From positions 3,170,001 through 3,234,000 of the forward strand of contig NZ_CP019980.1 in the NCBI RefSeq assembly GCF_002982115.1: a stretch of 64,000 nt of DNA, in the 5' to 3' direction. Below, one piece after another: positions 36,141-46,359 of this stretch (position 1 is the stretch's first letter; each line of letters begins with the position of its first letter). A program made the translations under genes and the position numbers. Source of the stretch: Lysinibacillus sphaericus. GTDB taxonomy: Bacteria; Bacillota; Bacilli; Bacillales_A; Planococcaceae. The notes beneath the pieces are model-generated. The model saw nothing but the letters and a program-made list of their open reading frames with translations. It had not been told where the DNA came from and made no database searches.

Positions 36141-36788
36141 CTATTGAGAGGCTAAACTATTTGAAGTATCTTTAATAGCATTATCGATTATTTTCAGTTC
36201 ACTTTCCTTTAAGTTATTTTTGAAAACATCCTTATATCCCTTTAAAAATTTCAACTTATCTGTAGAATTTCTTTCATTTATAAAAAACGTGTAATCTTCT
36301 TTAACAAGATTTCTTATGGCTATCATCGGTACTTCACTTACTACAGGATAAAATTTTGAGTTGTATAATCCTTTCTTCATATTGCTAGGATAAAATTCCC
36401 CAATCATTATTCCTTGATAAATAAATTCCGGCTTAAGTTCCTGATGAAGCTTTTTTAATATATTATCTAAAGGTTTATTTGATAAAAAAATAATTAATAA
36501 TGATTTGTATTTTTCTAAGTATTCTTCCTTTATTTTAATTTTTTTAAAATTTTGTACACCCTCTATAATTATATCTTTTACTTCATTTTCATTTACTTCC
36601 ATCCGATCAATTATAGAACAAAAAATAGCTTCCTCCTGTAAAGCTTTTGGAAGAAAGGGGCAAATAGCCCCCTTTGCACCTTTTTCTGGATGAGGTCGTG
36701 CACAAAAATCTAAATATTCTATAGCCGTATCTATTTCTTTTCGGTTATAATTATCTTTAACAAATTTTAAATTTAACAACTTGTTCAA
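36141..36788 (-). CDS. DUF6875-like protein, last gene of the NRPS operon
   Basis: This 215-residue soluble protein has an N-terminal segment with FCARPHPEKGAKGAICPFLPKAL. This Cys/Pro-rich CPFLPKAL signature resembles DUF6875 proteins, which turn up in biosynthetic gene clusters; the assignment is from memory and moderate. It starts at a TTG with GGGGGA seven bases upstream and lies 30 bp after the second NRPS gene, so it is co-transcribed. A role in tailoring or regulation of the peptide is possible; no catalytic motif is clear. Confidence 0.6.
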   Translation of the reverse strand: MNKLLNLKFVKDNYNRKEIDTAIEYLDFCARPHPEKGAKGAICPFLPKALQEEAIFCSIIDRMEVNENEVKDIIIEGVQNFKKIKIKEEYLEKYKSLLIIFLSNKPLDNILKKLHQELKPEFIYQGIMIGEFYPSNMKKGLYNSKFYPVVSEVPMIAIRNLVKEDYTFFINERNSTDKLKFLKGYKDVFKNNLKESELKIIDNAIKDTSNSLASQ

Positions 36789-36818
36789 TGCATTTCCCCC
36801 AATTACTTTTATGATCCC

Positions 36819-39800
36819 TTAATATTTCCCCAATATTTTCTGTATCACTTCTGTATTTTTAATAATGTTATAGCTATTAAACATCTCTTTATGTTCACCA
36901 TAACCTTTATGTTCTGTGAATTTTTTTGTGTATCCTTCCCATTTTATAAGCTTCTTATCAATATCGTAGTTGTTATTAGCATTAATTAGATGAATATCCG
37001 CATTAATATATGGTTTATTTATAGTATTGTTAAGAAACTTTATAAAAGATCTCATTTTTTTTCTAATATAAAAGTCTTCATCTTTTAACTGCTCTTTGAT
37101 TAAAGCTGAGCCTAAGAATTTCCCCGAGTTTTCAACATAGTCGGTCATCGCATTTTCAATCTCAAATTCAATAGCCTCGGTAGATGCTTTTACAATATTG
37201 TTTAACGGTAATGAATCTAACATAACAATACAAGAAACAGATATACCTTTATTTTCCATAACTTTTGCTACCTCAAATGCTAAGTTACCACCAGCTGAAT
37301 AACTAAGAAAAATAAAAGGTGATTTATCTTGAATTTTTTTTAGCTTTTCAATAATATCCATAATATTTATATTTTCTTCAGGTATATCAAGCGCATACAA
37401 TGAAAATTTATTATTTAATAGCTCAGCCATTTTTGAATAAATCATTCCTAAACCAATTATAGGAGGAAAACATATAATATTTTTCTTCTTTGGATTATTA
37501 AGACGAGTTAATTCGACCAGGCTACTCTTCGTGACTTTATTACTTTTCTCCGCTATAATTTTAGCAATCATTTGAACATTAGGGTTATTGAAGATTAATT
37601 GGACCGGTATATCAAATTTAAATTCTTTTCTTAACCAATTAACAAAAGTTACTATTTTTAATGAGTTACCGCCCAAATCAAAAAAGTTATCATTCCTTCC
37701 AATATTTTCAACATTCAATATTTCTGACCAAATATTAGTAATCATTATTTCAATATCATTATTGGGTGGTATATATTTTTTATTTTCAAACTTTTTATTA
37801 GGAATTGGTAAAGATTTTTTTTCTATTTTGCCATTCTTACTTAAAGGCAATGATTTTAAAAGCACAAAAGAATCCGGAATCATATATTTAGGCAAATGTA
37901 AATATAAATAGTTTTTTAATTGTTTAATATCTATTTCATATTTACTCTCTATATAGGCACAAAAGAACTCATCACCAGTTTCATTCGATCCGATATTAAC
38001 TACAACATTATCTATTCCATCATACCCCAATATAAAAGTCTCAATTTCCCCAAGCTCGATCCTATATCCGCTAATTTTTACTTGATTATCTTTTCTTCCT
38101 ATAAATTCAATATTCCCATCTTTTAATTTTCTTACTAAATCCCCTGTTTTATAAAGTCTACTATGTTTATTAAACGGATTTGGAATAAACTTCTCTTCAG
38201 TAAGGTTTATATTGTTTAAATACCCCCTTGCTATACCTTCGCCTTCAATATAAAGCTCACCAATTACTCCTACCGGTTGCTTTTGTAAATATCGATTTAA
38301 AACATATGTTTTTGTATTAGGAAAGGCTTTACCAATTGGTACATAATTACATTCTTTATTCGCAATGCTATTACCCTCATAAAATAAAGAATCAATAGTA
38401 GTTTCTGTTGTACCATAAGTATTAAATATCCTTATATTCCCGCCAAATCTTTGAATAATAATTTTAAAATCAGGCATAGGACATACATCAGAACCAAATA
38501 TAATAATTTTCATAAAACTAACATCGACTTTATTTTCATAAATATATTGTAATAAGGGAATTAATAATTTTGGCGTAGATTCAAGTATATTAATCTTGTT
38601 ATTTACTATTAATTGTGAAAGTAATTTAAAATCAAGAATAGTATCTGTTGAACATAATATTAACTGACCACCAAACAACAGTGTTCTTGCAAGATCACCT
38701 GCAAAAACATCAAAAGAAAAACTAGCTAATTGTAATAGTTTCACATCAAATTCTTGGAGTTTATATATATTGTTCCAACTATAAGCTATGCTTAAGTAAT
38801 TTTTGTGACTAATCATTACCCCTTTAGGTTTTCCCGTAGAACCTGAAGTATAAATTACATAGACTAAATCATCTTTGTTAACTGATATATTTAGGTTACA
38901 ACTATTACCTTTAAATAAACTTTCCTCATCTAAATCGATCTTTTGTTGATTATTTATTAAATGATAATAATTTTTATTAGTTAATATTATTTCAGCACCA
39001 CAATCATCAATTATAGATGTAATTCTTTCCAATGGAGTAGTAGGGTCAATAGGAACGTACGCTCCTCCAGCTTTCAAAACACCTAAAATTCCAACAATCA
39101 TTCCCAAGGATTTATCAGCAATGATACCAACAATAGTATCAGAATTTACATCTAAGCTTACTAATTTCCTTGCTAATTGATTTGACTTTTTGTTCAATTC
39201 ATCATAAGTCAAAGTTTCTTCTCCACATACTACAGCAATTTTATTGGGAGTCTTAGATACTTGTTGTTCAAAAATTTCATGAAACACTTTTTCAGTAAAA
39301 CTCGACAAAAAATCTTTATTTATGCAATCTTCCCCTTCTTCCTCAATATTTTCAATGATGTTAATCTGCGATATTTTATTTGAACTATTTTGAGTAACAT
39401 TATATAAAATTTGGATAAAGTGATTTTTTAAACTTTCAATAATTTCAATATCAAATAAACTGGTTGCATACTCAATATTTAAAGTTAATTGACTATCTTT
39501 TTCTTCGATAGTAAATGTTAAATCAAACTTTGAGGTCGTATTTGTGAGCTCATAGGGACTTACATGTGTATCTCCTAATTCAAAAGGAACTATACTTTCA
39601 ACATGCTGTAAATCAAACATTGTGTCAAAAAGTGGATTCCTACTTAAATCCCGTTTCAGCTCTAACTTCTCTACTAAAACATCATACGGATAATCTTGGT
39701 TTTCAAGTGCTTCTAATGTATCTCTTTTCACTTCTTCAACCAATTGTAAGAAAGTCTTTTCTCCTCGCGGATATGTTCGAATCGCTACTGTATTCACAAA

Positions 39801-42800
39801 CATCCCCATTATATCTTTTACGTCCGCATGAGTTCTTCCTGATACTGGCGTACCAATAATAATATCTTCTTGTCCTGTATATTTTGCCAATAAAATTGAA
39901 TATGCAGCTAAAAGTGTTGTATAAAGCGTCGAATTTGTTCTATGCGCAAGATTCTTTAATCCTTCTGTTAATTCACTATCTATATTAAATGAAATACTGG
40001 ACCCTTTAAATGTTTGAACTGGTGGTCTCTGATAATCTGTAGGCAATTCTAATATAGGGATTTCGCCATCAAATTTGTCAAGCCAGTACGTTTCTTGTTG
40101 CTTCAATTTATCTGTTTGATATTGTTCGTTTTGCCATGCTGTATAATCTTTATATTGAATTGCCAATGCTGGTAATTCATTACCTTCATAAAATTCTTTC
40201 AATTCCTTAGTTAAAATATTGATTGATATCCCATCTGATATTATATGATGCATATCAAACAATAACATATGTTTATCTAAACCTATGTTCCATACCTCAA
40301 CACGTAGTAAAGGGGCTATGCTTAAATCAAATGGTTTTATAAATTGCTTAATTTTCTCCGAAATTTCTATCTCAGCACATTTATTGTACTGTAAATCTAA
40401 TTCGGCTGATTGGTGAATCTCTTGTATTGGTTCACCATCTAACCAACTAAAGGAAGTCCTTAAGGACTCGTGTCTAATAATTAGTTTCTTAAATGCCTCG
40501 TGTAACTGTTCTAGATCTAAGTTTCCTTCTAATATGAACGCTCCTGGCATATTATAAGTAACACTAGTAGATTCAAGTTGATTTATAATTAGCAATCTTT
40601 TTTGCGCTGATGATGTGGCATAATAATCCTGTTCCTTTACTGGTAATATAGGCATGTAGTGCTCTTTAACTTTTTTTTCGATAATTTGACTGATTGATTC
40701 AATCGTCGGATTCTCAAAAAGCTCTTGCAGTGTAATTGAAACATGTAAAGACTTACTAATAAATGATATAAGACTTATAGCTTTTAAAGAATGTCCTCCT
40801 AAACTGAAAAAATCATCATTAATTCCAAATTTATCTATTTTAAGAATATTAGACCAAATTTTCACAAGTTGTTTCTCTATATCTGTTCTTGGAGCCATAT
40901 AATTCGTTTCATCATTTATAATGTCAGTAGGATCCGGTAAATTCTTTCTATCTACTTTTCCATTAGTAGTGAGCGGTAGTTTTTCTAATTGGATGAATCG
41001 CGTCGGAATCATATAACTCGGTAGTACTTGGCCCAATTCTACTTTTAATTCAGCTACATGTAATTTCTTATCTGATACTACATATGCACATAAATACCTT
41101 GTCCCCATTGCATCTTTCGGTGCAGTTACTACGGCTTCTTTTATTTGAGAAATTCTCGTTAAGCGACTCTCTATTTCATCGAGTTCTATCCTATATCCTC
41201 GAATCTTCACCTGATTATCAATTCTACCTAAATACTCAATATTACCGTCAGGTAACCACTTAGCTAAATCCCCAGTTCTATACATTCTTTCTCCTGGATT
41301 AAATGGATCTGGTAAAAATTTTTCAGCTGTCATTTCTGGCTGATTTAAATAACCTCTTGCAACTCCTGCTCCACTTATATAGAGTTCTCCTGCAACACCT
41401 ATTGGTGTCATTTGTTTAGTTGAAGTTAAAATATATATTTTTATATTTGAAATAGGTTTTCCAATAGGTATACTTACTAGTTTCTTGTCATTTGTACAAT
41501 TATAATAAGTGACATCTACAGTTGCTTCTGTAGGTCCATATAAGTTCGAAAGCTGGACAGAATAAACATTACCAATTAATTGATAAAATAAATTAACATG
41601 AGCACTATTTAATGATTCACCACTAGTAAATACATGATTTAATGATTTTAAATTCCATTGTTTTGAACTACTTTGTAAATAATTAATGAAACTTTGAAGC
41701 ATTGATGGTACGAAGTGTATTTTTGTAATTTTATGTCGCTCGATTGTTTGTAAAATAGATTCAGGATTTTTCTCCCCATCTGGAGTTAAAAACACAACTT
41801 TAGCTCCTACAAAAAACCACCAAAATAATTCCCACACTGAGACATCAAATGTAAATGGAGTTTTTTGTAAAATTACATCTGATTCGGCTAAAAAGTATTC
41901 TCGTTGCATCCAAAATAACCTATTAATAACTGAATGATGTTCAACCATTACTCCTTTAGGTATTCCTGTAGAACCTGAAGTATAAATAATATATGCAAGA
42001 GTTTTTCCCGTAATATTATAATTTGGATTAGATGTCTCTTGTTTATATATTTCACTATCATCTAGTGTAATTATTGATACATTGTTTTCGCGTAATGTAT
42101 TCTCTACATCCTTTTGACACAGTACCCATTGCGTATTCGTATCTTGAAGCATAAAATCTACTCTATCTTTGGGGTATGTTTTATCAATTGGTAAATATGC
42201 ACCGCCTGCCTTTAATACTCCTAGAATACTAATCATCATTTCTAACGAGCGGTCCATCATTATCCCTACTATACTTTCTTCTTTAACACCTTTTTCTCTT
42301 AAATATCTAGCTAACTGATTTGCACGTTGATTTAATTCTTTGTAAGTGAGTTTATCCTGTTCATACACTACTGCTACTTGTTCAGGGGCCCTCTGGGCTT
42401 GTTCCTCAAAGATTTCATGGATTGTTTTTTCAAATGGATATGCTAAATCGGTGTTATTAAATTCCGATAGTAATTGCTGTTTCTCTTTTTCTGTAATTAT
42501 ATTTAACTGTGAAATTGAAACGGAGTGTTCATCAATTACTTTATTTAAAAGTTGAACATAATGATTGCTGACCTGTTTGATGGTTTCTGGATTAAATAAA
42601 TCTTTCGCATATTCAATGTTTAAAATCAGTTGATTATCCTTTTCTTCAATAGTGAATGTTAAATCAAACTTAGCTGTCATATTGTCAAATGGATAAGGAA
42701 TCCCTTCAATTTCTCCGAGTCGAATCAAATCAACACGTTCTACATTTTGTACAGTGAACATTGTGTCAAAAAGTGGGTTCCTACTCAAATCCCGTTTCAG

Positions 42801-45800
42801 CTCTAACTTCTCTACTAAAACATCATACGGGTAATCTTGGTTTTCAAGTGCTTCTAATGTATCTCTTTTCACTTCTTCAACCAATTGTAAGAAAGTCTTT
42901 TCTCCTCGCGGATATGTTCGAATCGCTACTGTATTCACAAACATCCCCATTATATCTTTTGCGTCCGCATGAGTTCTTCCTGATACTGGCGTACCAATAA
43001 TAATATCTTCTTGTCCTGTATATTTTGCCAATAAAATTGAATATGCAGCTAAAAGTGTTGTATAAAGCGTCGAATTTGTTCTATGCGCAAGATTCTTTAA
43101 TCCTTCTGTTAATTCACTATCTATATTAAATGAAATACTGGACCCTTTAAATGTTTGAACTGGTGGTCTCTGATAATCTGTAGGCAATTCTAATATAGGG
43201 ATTTCGCCATCAAATTTGTCAAGCCAGTACGTTTCTTGTTGCTTCAATTTATCTGTTTGATATTGTTCGTTTTGCCATGCTGTATAATCTTTATATTGAA
43301 TTGCCAATGCTGGTAATTCATTACCTTCATAAAATTCTTTCAATTCCTTAGTTAAAATATTGATTGATATCCCATCTGATATTATATGATGCATATCAAA
43401 CAATAACATATGTTTATCTAAACCTATGTTCCATACCTCAACACGTAGTAAAGGGGCTATGCTTAAATCAAATGGTTTTATAAATTGCTTAATTTTCTCC
43501 GAAATTTCTATCTCAGCACATTTATTGTACTGTAAATCTAATTCGGCTGATTGGTGAATCTCTTGTATTGGTTCACCATCTAACCAACTAAAGGAAGTCC
43601 TTAAGGACTCGTGTCTAATAATTAGTTTCTTAAATGCCTCGTGTAACTGTTCTAGATCTAAGTTTCCTTCTAATATGAACGCTCCTGGCATATTATAAGT
43701 AACACCTATAGATTCAAGTTGATTTATAATTAGCAATCTTTTTTGGGCTGATGATGCGGCATAATAATCCTGTTCCTTTACTGGTAATATAGGCATGTAG
43801 TGCTCTTTAACTTTTTTTTCGATAATTTGACTGATTGATTCAATCGTCGGATTTTCAAATATTTCCTTCAAAGCAAGAGTTATATGTAATTTTTTACCTA
43901 TTTTAGCCATAAAAGCGGTAGCTTTTAAAGAATGTCCTCCTAAATCAAAGAAATTATCTGTAATCCCTATTTTCTCGATTTGAAGCACATCTGACCAAAT
44001 CTCCACAAGTTGTTTCTCTATATCTGTTCTTGGAGCCATATAATTCGTTTCATCATTTATAATGTCAGTAGGATCCGGTAAATTCTTTCTATCTACTTTT
44101 CCATTAGTAGTGAGCGGTAGTTTTGCTATTTGGATGAATCGCGTCGGAATCATATAGCTCGGTAACACTTGTCCCAACTCTACTTTTAATTCAGCTACAT
44201 GTAATTTCTTATCTGATACTACATATGCACATAAATACCTTGTCCCCATTGCATCTTTCGGTGCAGTTACTACGGCTTCTTTTATTTGAGAAATTCCGGA
44301 TAAACGACTCTCTACCTCACCAAGTTCGATTCTATATCCTCGAATCTTCACCTGATTATCAATTCTACCTAAATACTCAATATTACCATCAGGTAACCAC
44401 TTAGCTAAATCCCCAGTTCTATACATTCTTTCTCCTGGATTAAATGGATCTGGTAAAAATTTTTCAGCTGTCATTTCTGGCTGATTTAAATAACCTCTTG
44501 CAACTCCTGCCCCACTTATATAGAGTTCTCCTGCAACACCTATTGGTGTCATTTGTTTAGTTGAAGTTAAAATATATATTTTTATATTTGAAATAGGTTT
44601 TCCAATAGGTATACTTACTAGTTTCTTGTCATTTGTACAATTATAATAAGTGACCTCTACAGTTGCTTCTGTAGGTCCATATAAGTTCGAAAGCTGGACA
44701 GAATAAACATTACCAATTAATTGATAAAATAAATTAACATGAGCACTATTTAATGATTCACCACTAGTAAATACATGATTTAATGATTTTAAATTCCATT
44801 GTTTTGAACTACTTTGTAAATAATTAATGAAACTTTGAAGCATTGATGGTACGAAGTGTATTTTTGTAATTTTATGTCGCTCGATTGTTTGTAAAATAGA
44901 TTCAGGATTTTTCTCCCCATCTGGAGTTAAAAACACAACTTTAGCTCCTACAAAAAACCACCAAAATAATTCCCATACTGAGACATCAAATGTAAATGGA
45001 GTCTTCTGAAGAATTACTTCATTTTCGATTAAATTATATTGATTTTCCATCCAAAATAACCTATTGATAACTGAATGATGTTCAACCATTACTCCTTTAG
45101 GTATTCCTGTAGAACCTGAAGTATAAATAATATATGCAAGAGTTTTTCCCGTAATATTATAATTTGGATTAGATGTCTCTTGTTTATATATTTCACTATC
45201 ATCTAGTGTAATTATTGATACATTGTTTTCGCGTAATGTATTCTCTACATCCTTTTGACACAGTACCCATTGCGTATTCGTATCTTGAAGCATAAAATCT
45301 ACTCTATCTTTGGGGTATGTTTTATCAATTGGTAAATATGCACCGCCTGCCTTTAATACTCCTAGAATACTGATCATCATTTCTAATGAGCGGTCCATCA
45401 TTATCCCTACTATACTTTCTTCTTTAACACCTTTTTCTCTTAAATATCTAGCTAACTGATTTGCACGTTGATTTAATTCTTTGTAAGTGAGTTTATCCTG
45501 TTCATACACTACTGCTACTTGTTCAGGGGCCCTCTGGGCTTGTTCCTCAAAGATTTCATGGATTGTTTTTTCAAATGGATATGCTAAATCGGTGTTATTA
45601 AATTCCGATAGTAATTGATGCCTTTCTTTGCCCCTTATAATATCTATATCTGATATTGTCAAATCTAGTTTATTTTCAATAATAAACTCCAAGAGATGTG
45701 ATAAATAATCTGATAATTTACGTATTTGTAAATCATATAATTCATCGTTACTGTAATTAATCTCCAAAATCAAATTATGAGCTGATTTCTTAAACCTAAA

Positions 45801-46337
45801 AATTAAGTTAGAATGTAATTCATTTATAGAAAAACGTCCATGGCTATCTATGTTATCCAATAATACAAGTACATCTGATAATTTATTTCTTTCATTTTCA
45901 AAACCTAAGTCTTTTACTATTTTATTTAAAGGATAATCTTGGTTTTCATGAGCTTCGTGTAGTGATTTTTTTACTTCCCCTAAAACTTCTCTTAAATGCA
46001 AATTGTCATCAAGCACATCGTAAATAGGTAACAAGTTTTTTGTATTATAAGAAACTGTTGTAACAATACTATGTTTACTATCACTATACTTATATATTAA
46101 TATTTTTATCATTGTCATTAATATAATATGTAATGTAAAATTGTTATTCTTGCTTACTTTATTTAATTCGTCTGAAACCTTAGTATCAAATACTACGTTA
46201 TAAACTTTTCTATTGTTTTCATTAGATTTAGGCTTATCAAATGATAAGCCTAAATCTACCCCATTTCTTATACCATTCATTTTTTCTAGCCAATATCTTT
46301 TTTGGTTTAATATTTTTTTATTATATATTATTGTCAA
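36819..46337 (-). CDS. Nonribosomal peptide synthetase, three modules plus thioesterase
   Basis: This 3172-residue NRPS has the order half C (1-245), A (about 250-770), T (~804), C (HHIISDG ~985), A (~1300-1820), T (~1850), C (~2033), A (~2350-2850), T (GGNSLK ~2890) and TE (2930-3172). By eye the adenylation codes are DVWHFSLVEK and DVWHFSLVDK, both Ser (the second equals the EntF Ser code as I recall it), and DVGEIGTIDK, one residue from the Orn code DVGEIGSIDK. The N-terminal C domain starts at its C-lobe (YWLEK) and has no HHxxxDG. The TE motif is SYSAG rather than GxSxG, and GYGEHKEMF likely carries the histidine. A TTG start has GGAGGGG upstream; only 22 bp separate it from the first NRPS. 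Confidence 0.93.
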   Translation of the reverse strand: MTIIYNKKILNQKRYWLEKMNGIRNGVDLGLSFDKPKSNENNRKVYNVVFDTKVSDELNKVSKNNNFTLHIILMTMIKILIYKYSDSKHSIVTTVSYNTKNLLPIYDVLDDNLHLREVLGEVKKSLHEAHENQDYPLNKIVKDLGFENERNKLSDVLVLLDNIDSHGRFSINELHSNLIFRFKKSAHNLILEINYSNDELYDLQIRKLSDYLSHLLEFIIENKLDLTISDIDIIRGKERHQLLSEFNNTDLAYPFEKTIHEIFEEQAQRAPEQVAVVYEQDKLTYKELNQRANQLARYLREKGVKEESIVGIMMDRSLEMMISILGVLKAGGAYLPIDKTYPKDRVDFMLQDTNTQWVLCQKDVENTLRENNVSIITLDDSEIYKQETSNPNYNITGKTLAYIIYTSGSTGIPKGVMVEHHSVINRLFWMENQYNLIENEVILQKTPFTFDVSVWELFWWFFVGAKVVFLTPDGEKNPESILQTIERHKITKIHFVPSMLQSFINYLQSSSKQWNLKSLNHVFTSGESLNSAHVNLFYQLIGNVYSVQLSNLYGPTEATVEVTYYNCTNDKKLVSIPIGKPISNIKIYILTSTKQMTPIGVAGELYISGAGVARGYLNQPEMTAEKFLPDPFNPGERMYRTGDLAKWLPDGNIEYLGRIDNQVKIRGYRIELGEVESRLSGISQIKEAVVTAPKDAMGTRYLCAYVVSDKKLHVAELKVELGQVLPSYMIPTRFIQIAKLPLTTNGKVDRKNLPDPTDIINDETNYMAPRTDIEKQLVEIWSDVLQIEKIGITDNFFDLGGHSLKATAFMAKIGKKLHITLALKEIFENPTIESISQIIEKKVKEHYMPILPVKEQDYYAASSAQKRLLIINQLESIGVTYNMPGAFILEGNLDLEQLHEAFKKLIIRHESLRTSFSWLDGEPIQEIHQSAELDLQYNKCAEIEISEKIKQFIKPFDLSIAPLLRVEVWNIGLDKHMLLFDMHHIISDGISINILTKELKEFYEGNELPALAIQYKDYTAWQNEQYQTDKLKQQETYWLDKFDGEIPILELPTDYQRPPVQTFKGSSISFNIDSELTEGLKNLAHRTNSTLYTTLLAAYSILLAKYTGQEDIIIGTPVSGRTHADAKDIMGMFVNTVAIRTYPRGEKTFLQLVEEVKRDTLEALENQDYPYDVLVEKLELKRDLSRNPLFDTMFTVQNVERVDLIRLGEIEGIPYPFDNMTAKFDLTFTIEEKDNQLILNIEYAKDLFNPETIKQVSNHYVQLLNKVIDEHSVSISQLNIITEKEKQQLLSEFNNTDLAYPFEKTIHEIFEEQAQRAPEQVAVVYEQDKLTYKELNQRANQLARYLREKGVKEESIVGIMMDRSLEMMISILGVLKAGGAYLPIDKTYPKDRVDFMLQDTNTQWVLCQKDVENTLRENNVSIITLDDSEIYKQETSNPNYNITGKTLAYIIYTSGSTGIPKGVMVEHHSVINRLFWMQREYFLAESDVILQKTPFTFDVSVWELFWWFFVGAKVVFLTPDGEKNPESILQTIERHKITKIHFVPSMLQSFINYLQSSSKQWNLKSLNHVFTSGESLNSAHVNLFYQLIGNVYSVQLSNLYGPTEATVDVTYYNCTNDKKLVSIPIGKPISNIKIYILTSTKQMTPIGVAGELYISGAGVARGYLNQPEMTAEKFLPDPFNPGERMYRTGDLAKWLPDGNIEYLGRIDNQVKIRGYRIELDEIESRLTRISQIKEAVVTAPKDAMGTRYLCAYVVSDKKLHVAELKVELGQVLPSYMIPTRFIQLEKLPLTTNGKVDRKNLPDPTDIINDETNYMAPRTDIEKQLVKIWSNILKIDKFGINDDFFSLGGHSLKAISLISFISKSLHVSITLQELFENPTIESISQIIEKKVKEHYMPILPVKEQDYYATSSAQKRLLIINQLESTSVTYNMPGAFILEGNLDLEQLHEAFKKLIIRHESLRTSFSWLDGEPIQEIHQSAELDLQYNKCAEIEISEKIKQFIKPFDLSIAPLLRVEVWNIGLDKHMLLFDMHHIISDGISINILTKELKEFYEGNELPALAIQYKDYTAWQNEQYQTDKLKQQETYWLDKFDGEIPILELPTDYQRPPVQTFKGSSISFNIDSELTEGLKNLAHRTNSTLYTTLLAAYSILLAKYTGQEDIIIGTPVSGRTHADVKDIMGMFVNTVAIRTYPRGEKTFLQLVEEVKRDTLEALENQDYPYDVLVEKLELKRDLSRNPLFDTMFDLQHVESIVPFELGDTHVSPYELTNTTSKFDLTFTIEEKDSQLTLNIEYATSLFDIEIIESLKNHFIQILYNVTQNSSNKISQINIIENIEEEGEDCINKDFLSSFTEKVFHEIFEQQVSKTPNKIAVVCGEETLTYDELNKKSNQLARKLVSLDVNSDTIVGIIADKSLGMIVGILGVLKAGGAYVPIDPTTPLERITSIIDDCGAEIILTNKNYYHLINNQQKIDLDEESLFKGNSCNLNISVNKDDLVYVIYTSGSTGKPKGVMISHKNYLSIAYSWNNIYKLQEFDVKLLQLASFSFDVFAGDLARTLLFGGQLILCSTDTILDFKLLSQLIVNNKINILESTPKLLIPLLQYIYENKVDVSFMKIIIFGSDVCPMPDFKIIIQRFGGNIRIFNTYGTTETTIDSLFYEGNSIANKECNYVPIGKAFPNTKTYVLNRYLQKQPVGVIGELYIEGEGIARGYLNNINLTEEKFIPNPFNKHSRLYKTGDLVRKLKDGNIEFIGRKDNQVKISGYRIELGEIETFILGYDGIDNVVVNIGSNETGDEFFCAYIESKYEIDIKQLKNYLYLHLPKYMIPDSFVLLKSLPLSKNGKIEKKSLPIPNKKFENKKYIPPNNDIEIMITNIWSEILNVENIGRNDNFFDLGGNSLKIVTFVNWLRKEFKFDIPVQLIFNNPNVQMIAKIIAEKSNKVTKSSLVELTRLNNPKKKNIICFPPIIGLGMIYSKMAELLNNKFSLYALDIPEENINIMDIIEKLKKIQDKSPFIFLSYSAGGNLAFEVAKVMENKGISVSCIVMLDSLPLNNIVKASTEAIEFEIENAMTDYVENSGKFLGSALIKEQLKDEDFYIRKKMRSFIKFLNNTINKPYINADIHLINANNNYDIDKKLIKWEGYTKKFTEHKGYGEHKEMFNSYNIIKNTEVIQKILGKY
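39600..40710. repeat. Near-identical condensation-domain block, copy in the last module
   Basis: One of four C-domain blocks that match almost base for base (others at 42755-43850, 46685-47760 and 54310-55390). They differ by a few substitutions such as GCG/ACG at the HADAKD/HADVKD site. Confidence 0.85.
40866..42470. repeat. Duplicated Ser-type adenylation block, copy B
   Basis: Matches 44011-45615 with a constant offset of 3145 bp. The differences are few and concentrated at the FWMQREYFLAESD/FWMENQYNLIENE stretch after the A3 motif. Confidence 0.85.
44011..45615. repeat. Duplicated Ser-type adenylation block, copy A
   Basis: Partner of 40866-42470. The two encode modules 4 and 5 with Ser codes that differ at one position (VE/VD). 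Confidence 0.85.
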
Positions 46338-46359
46338 AATTTTCCCCTCCAGCTAGAAT

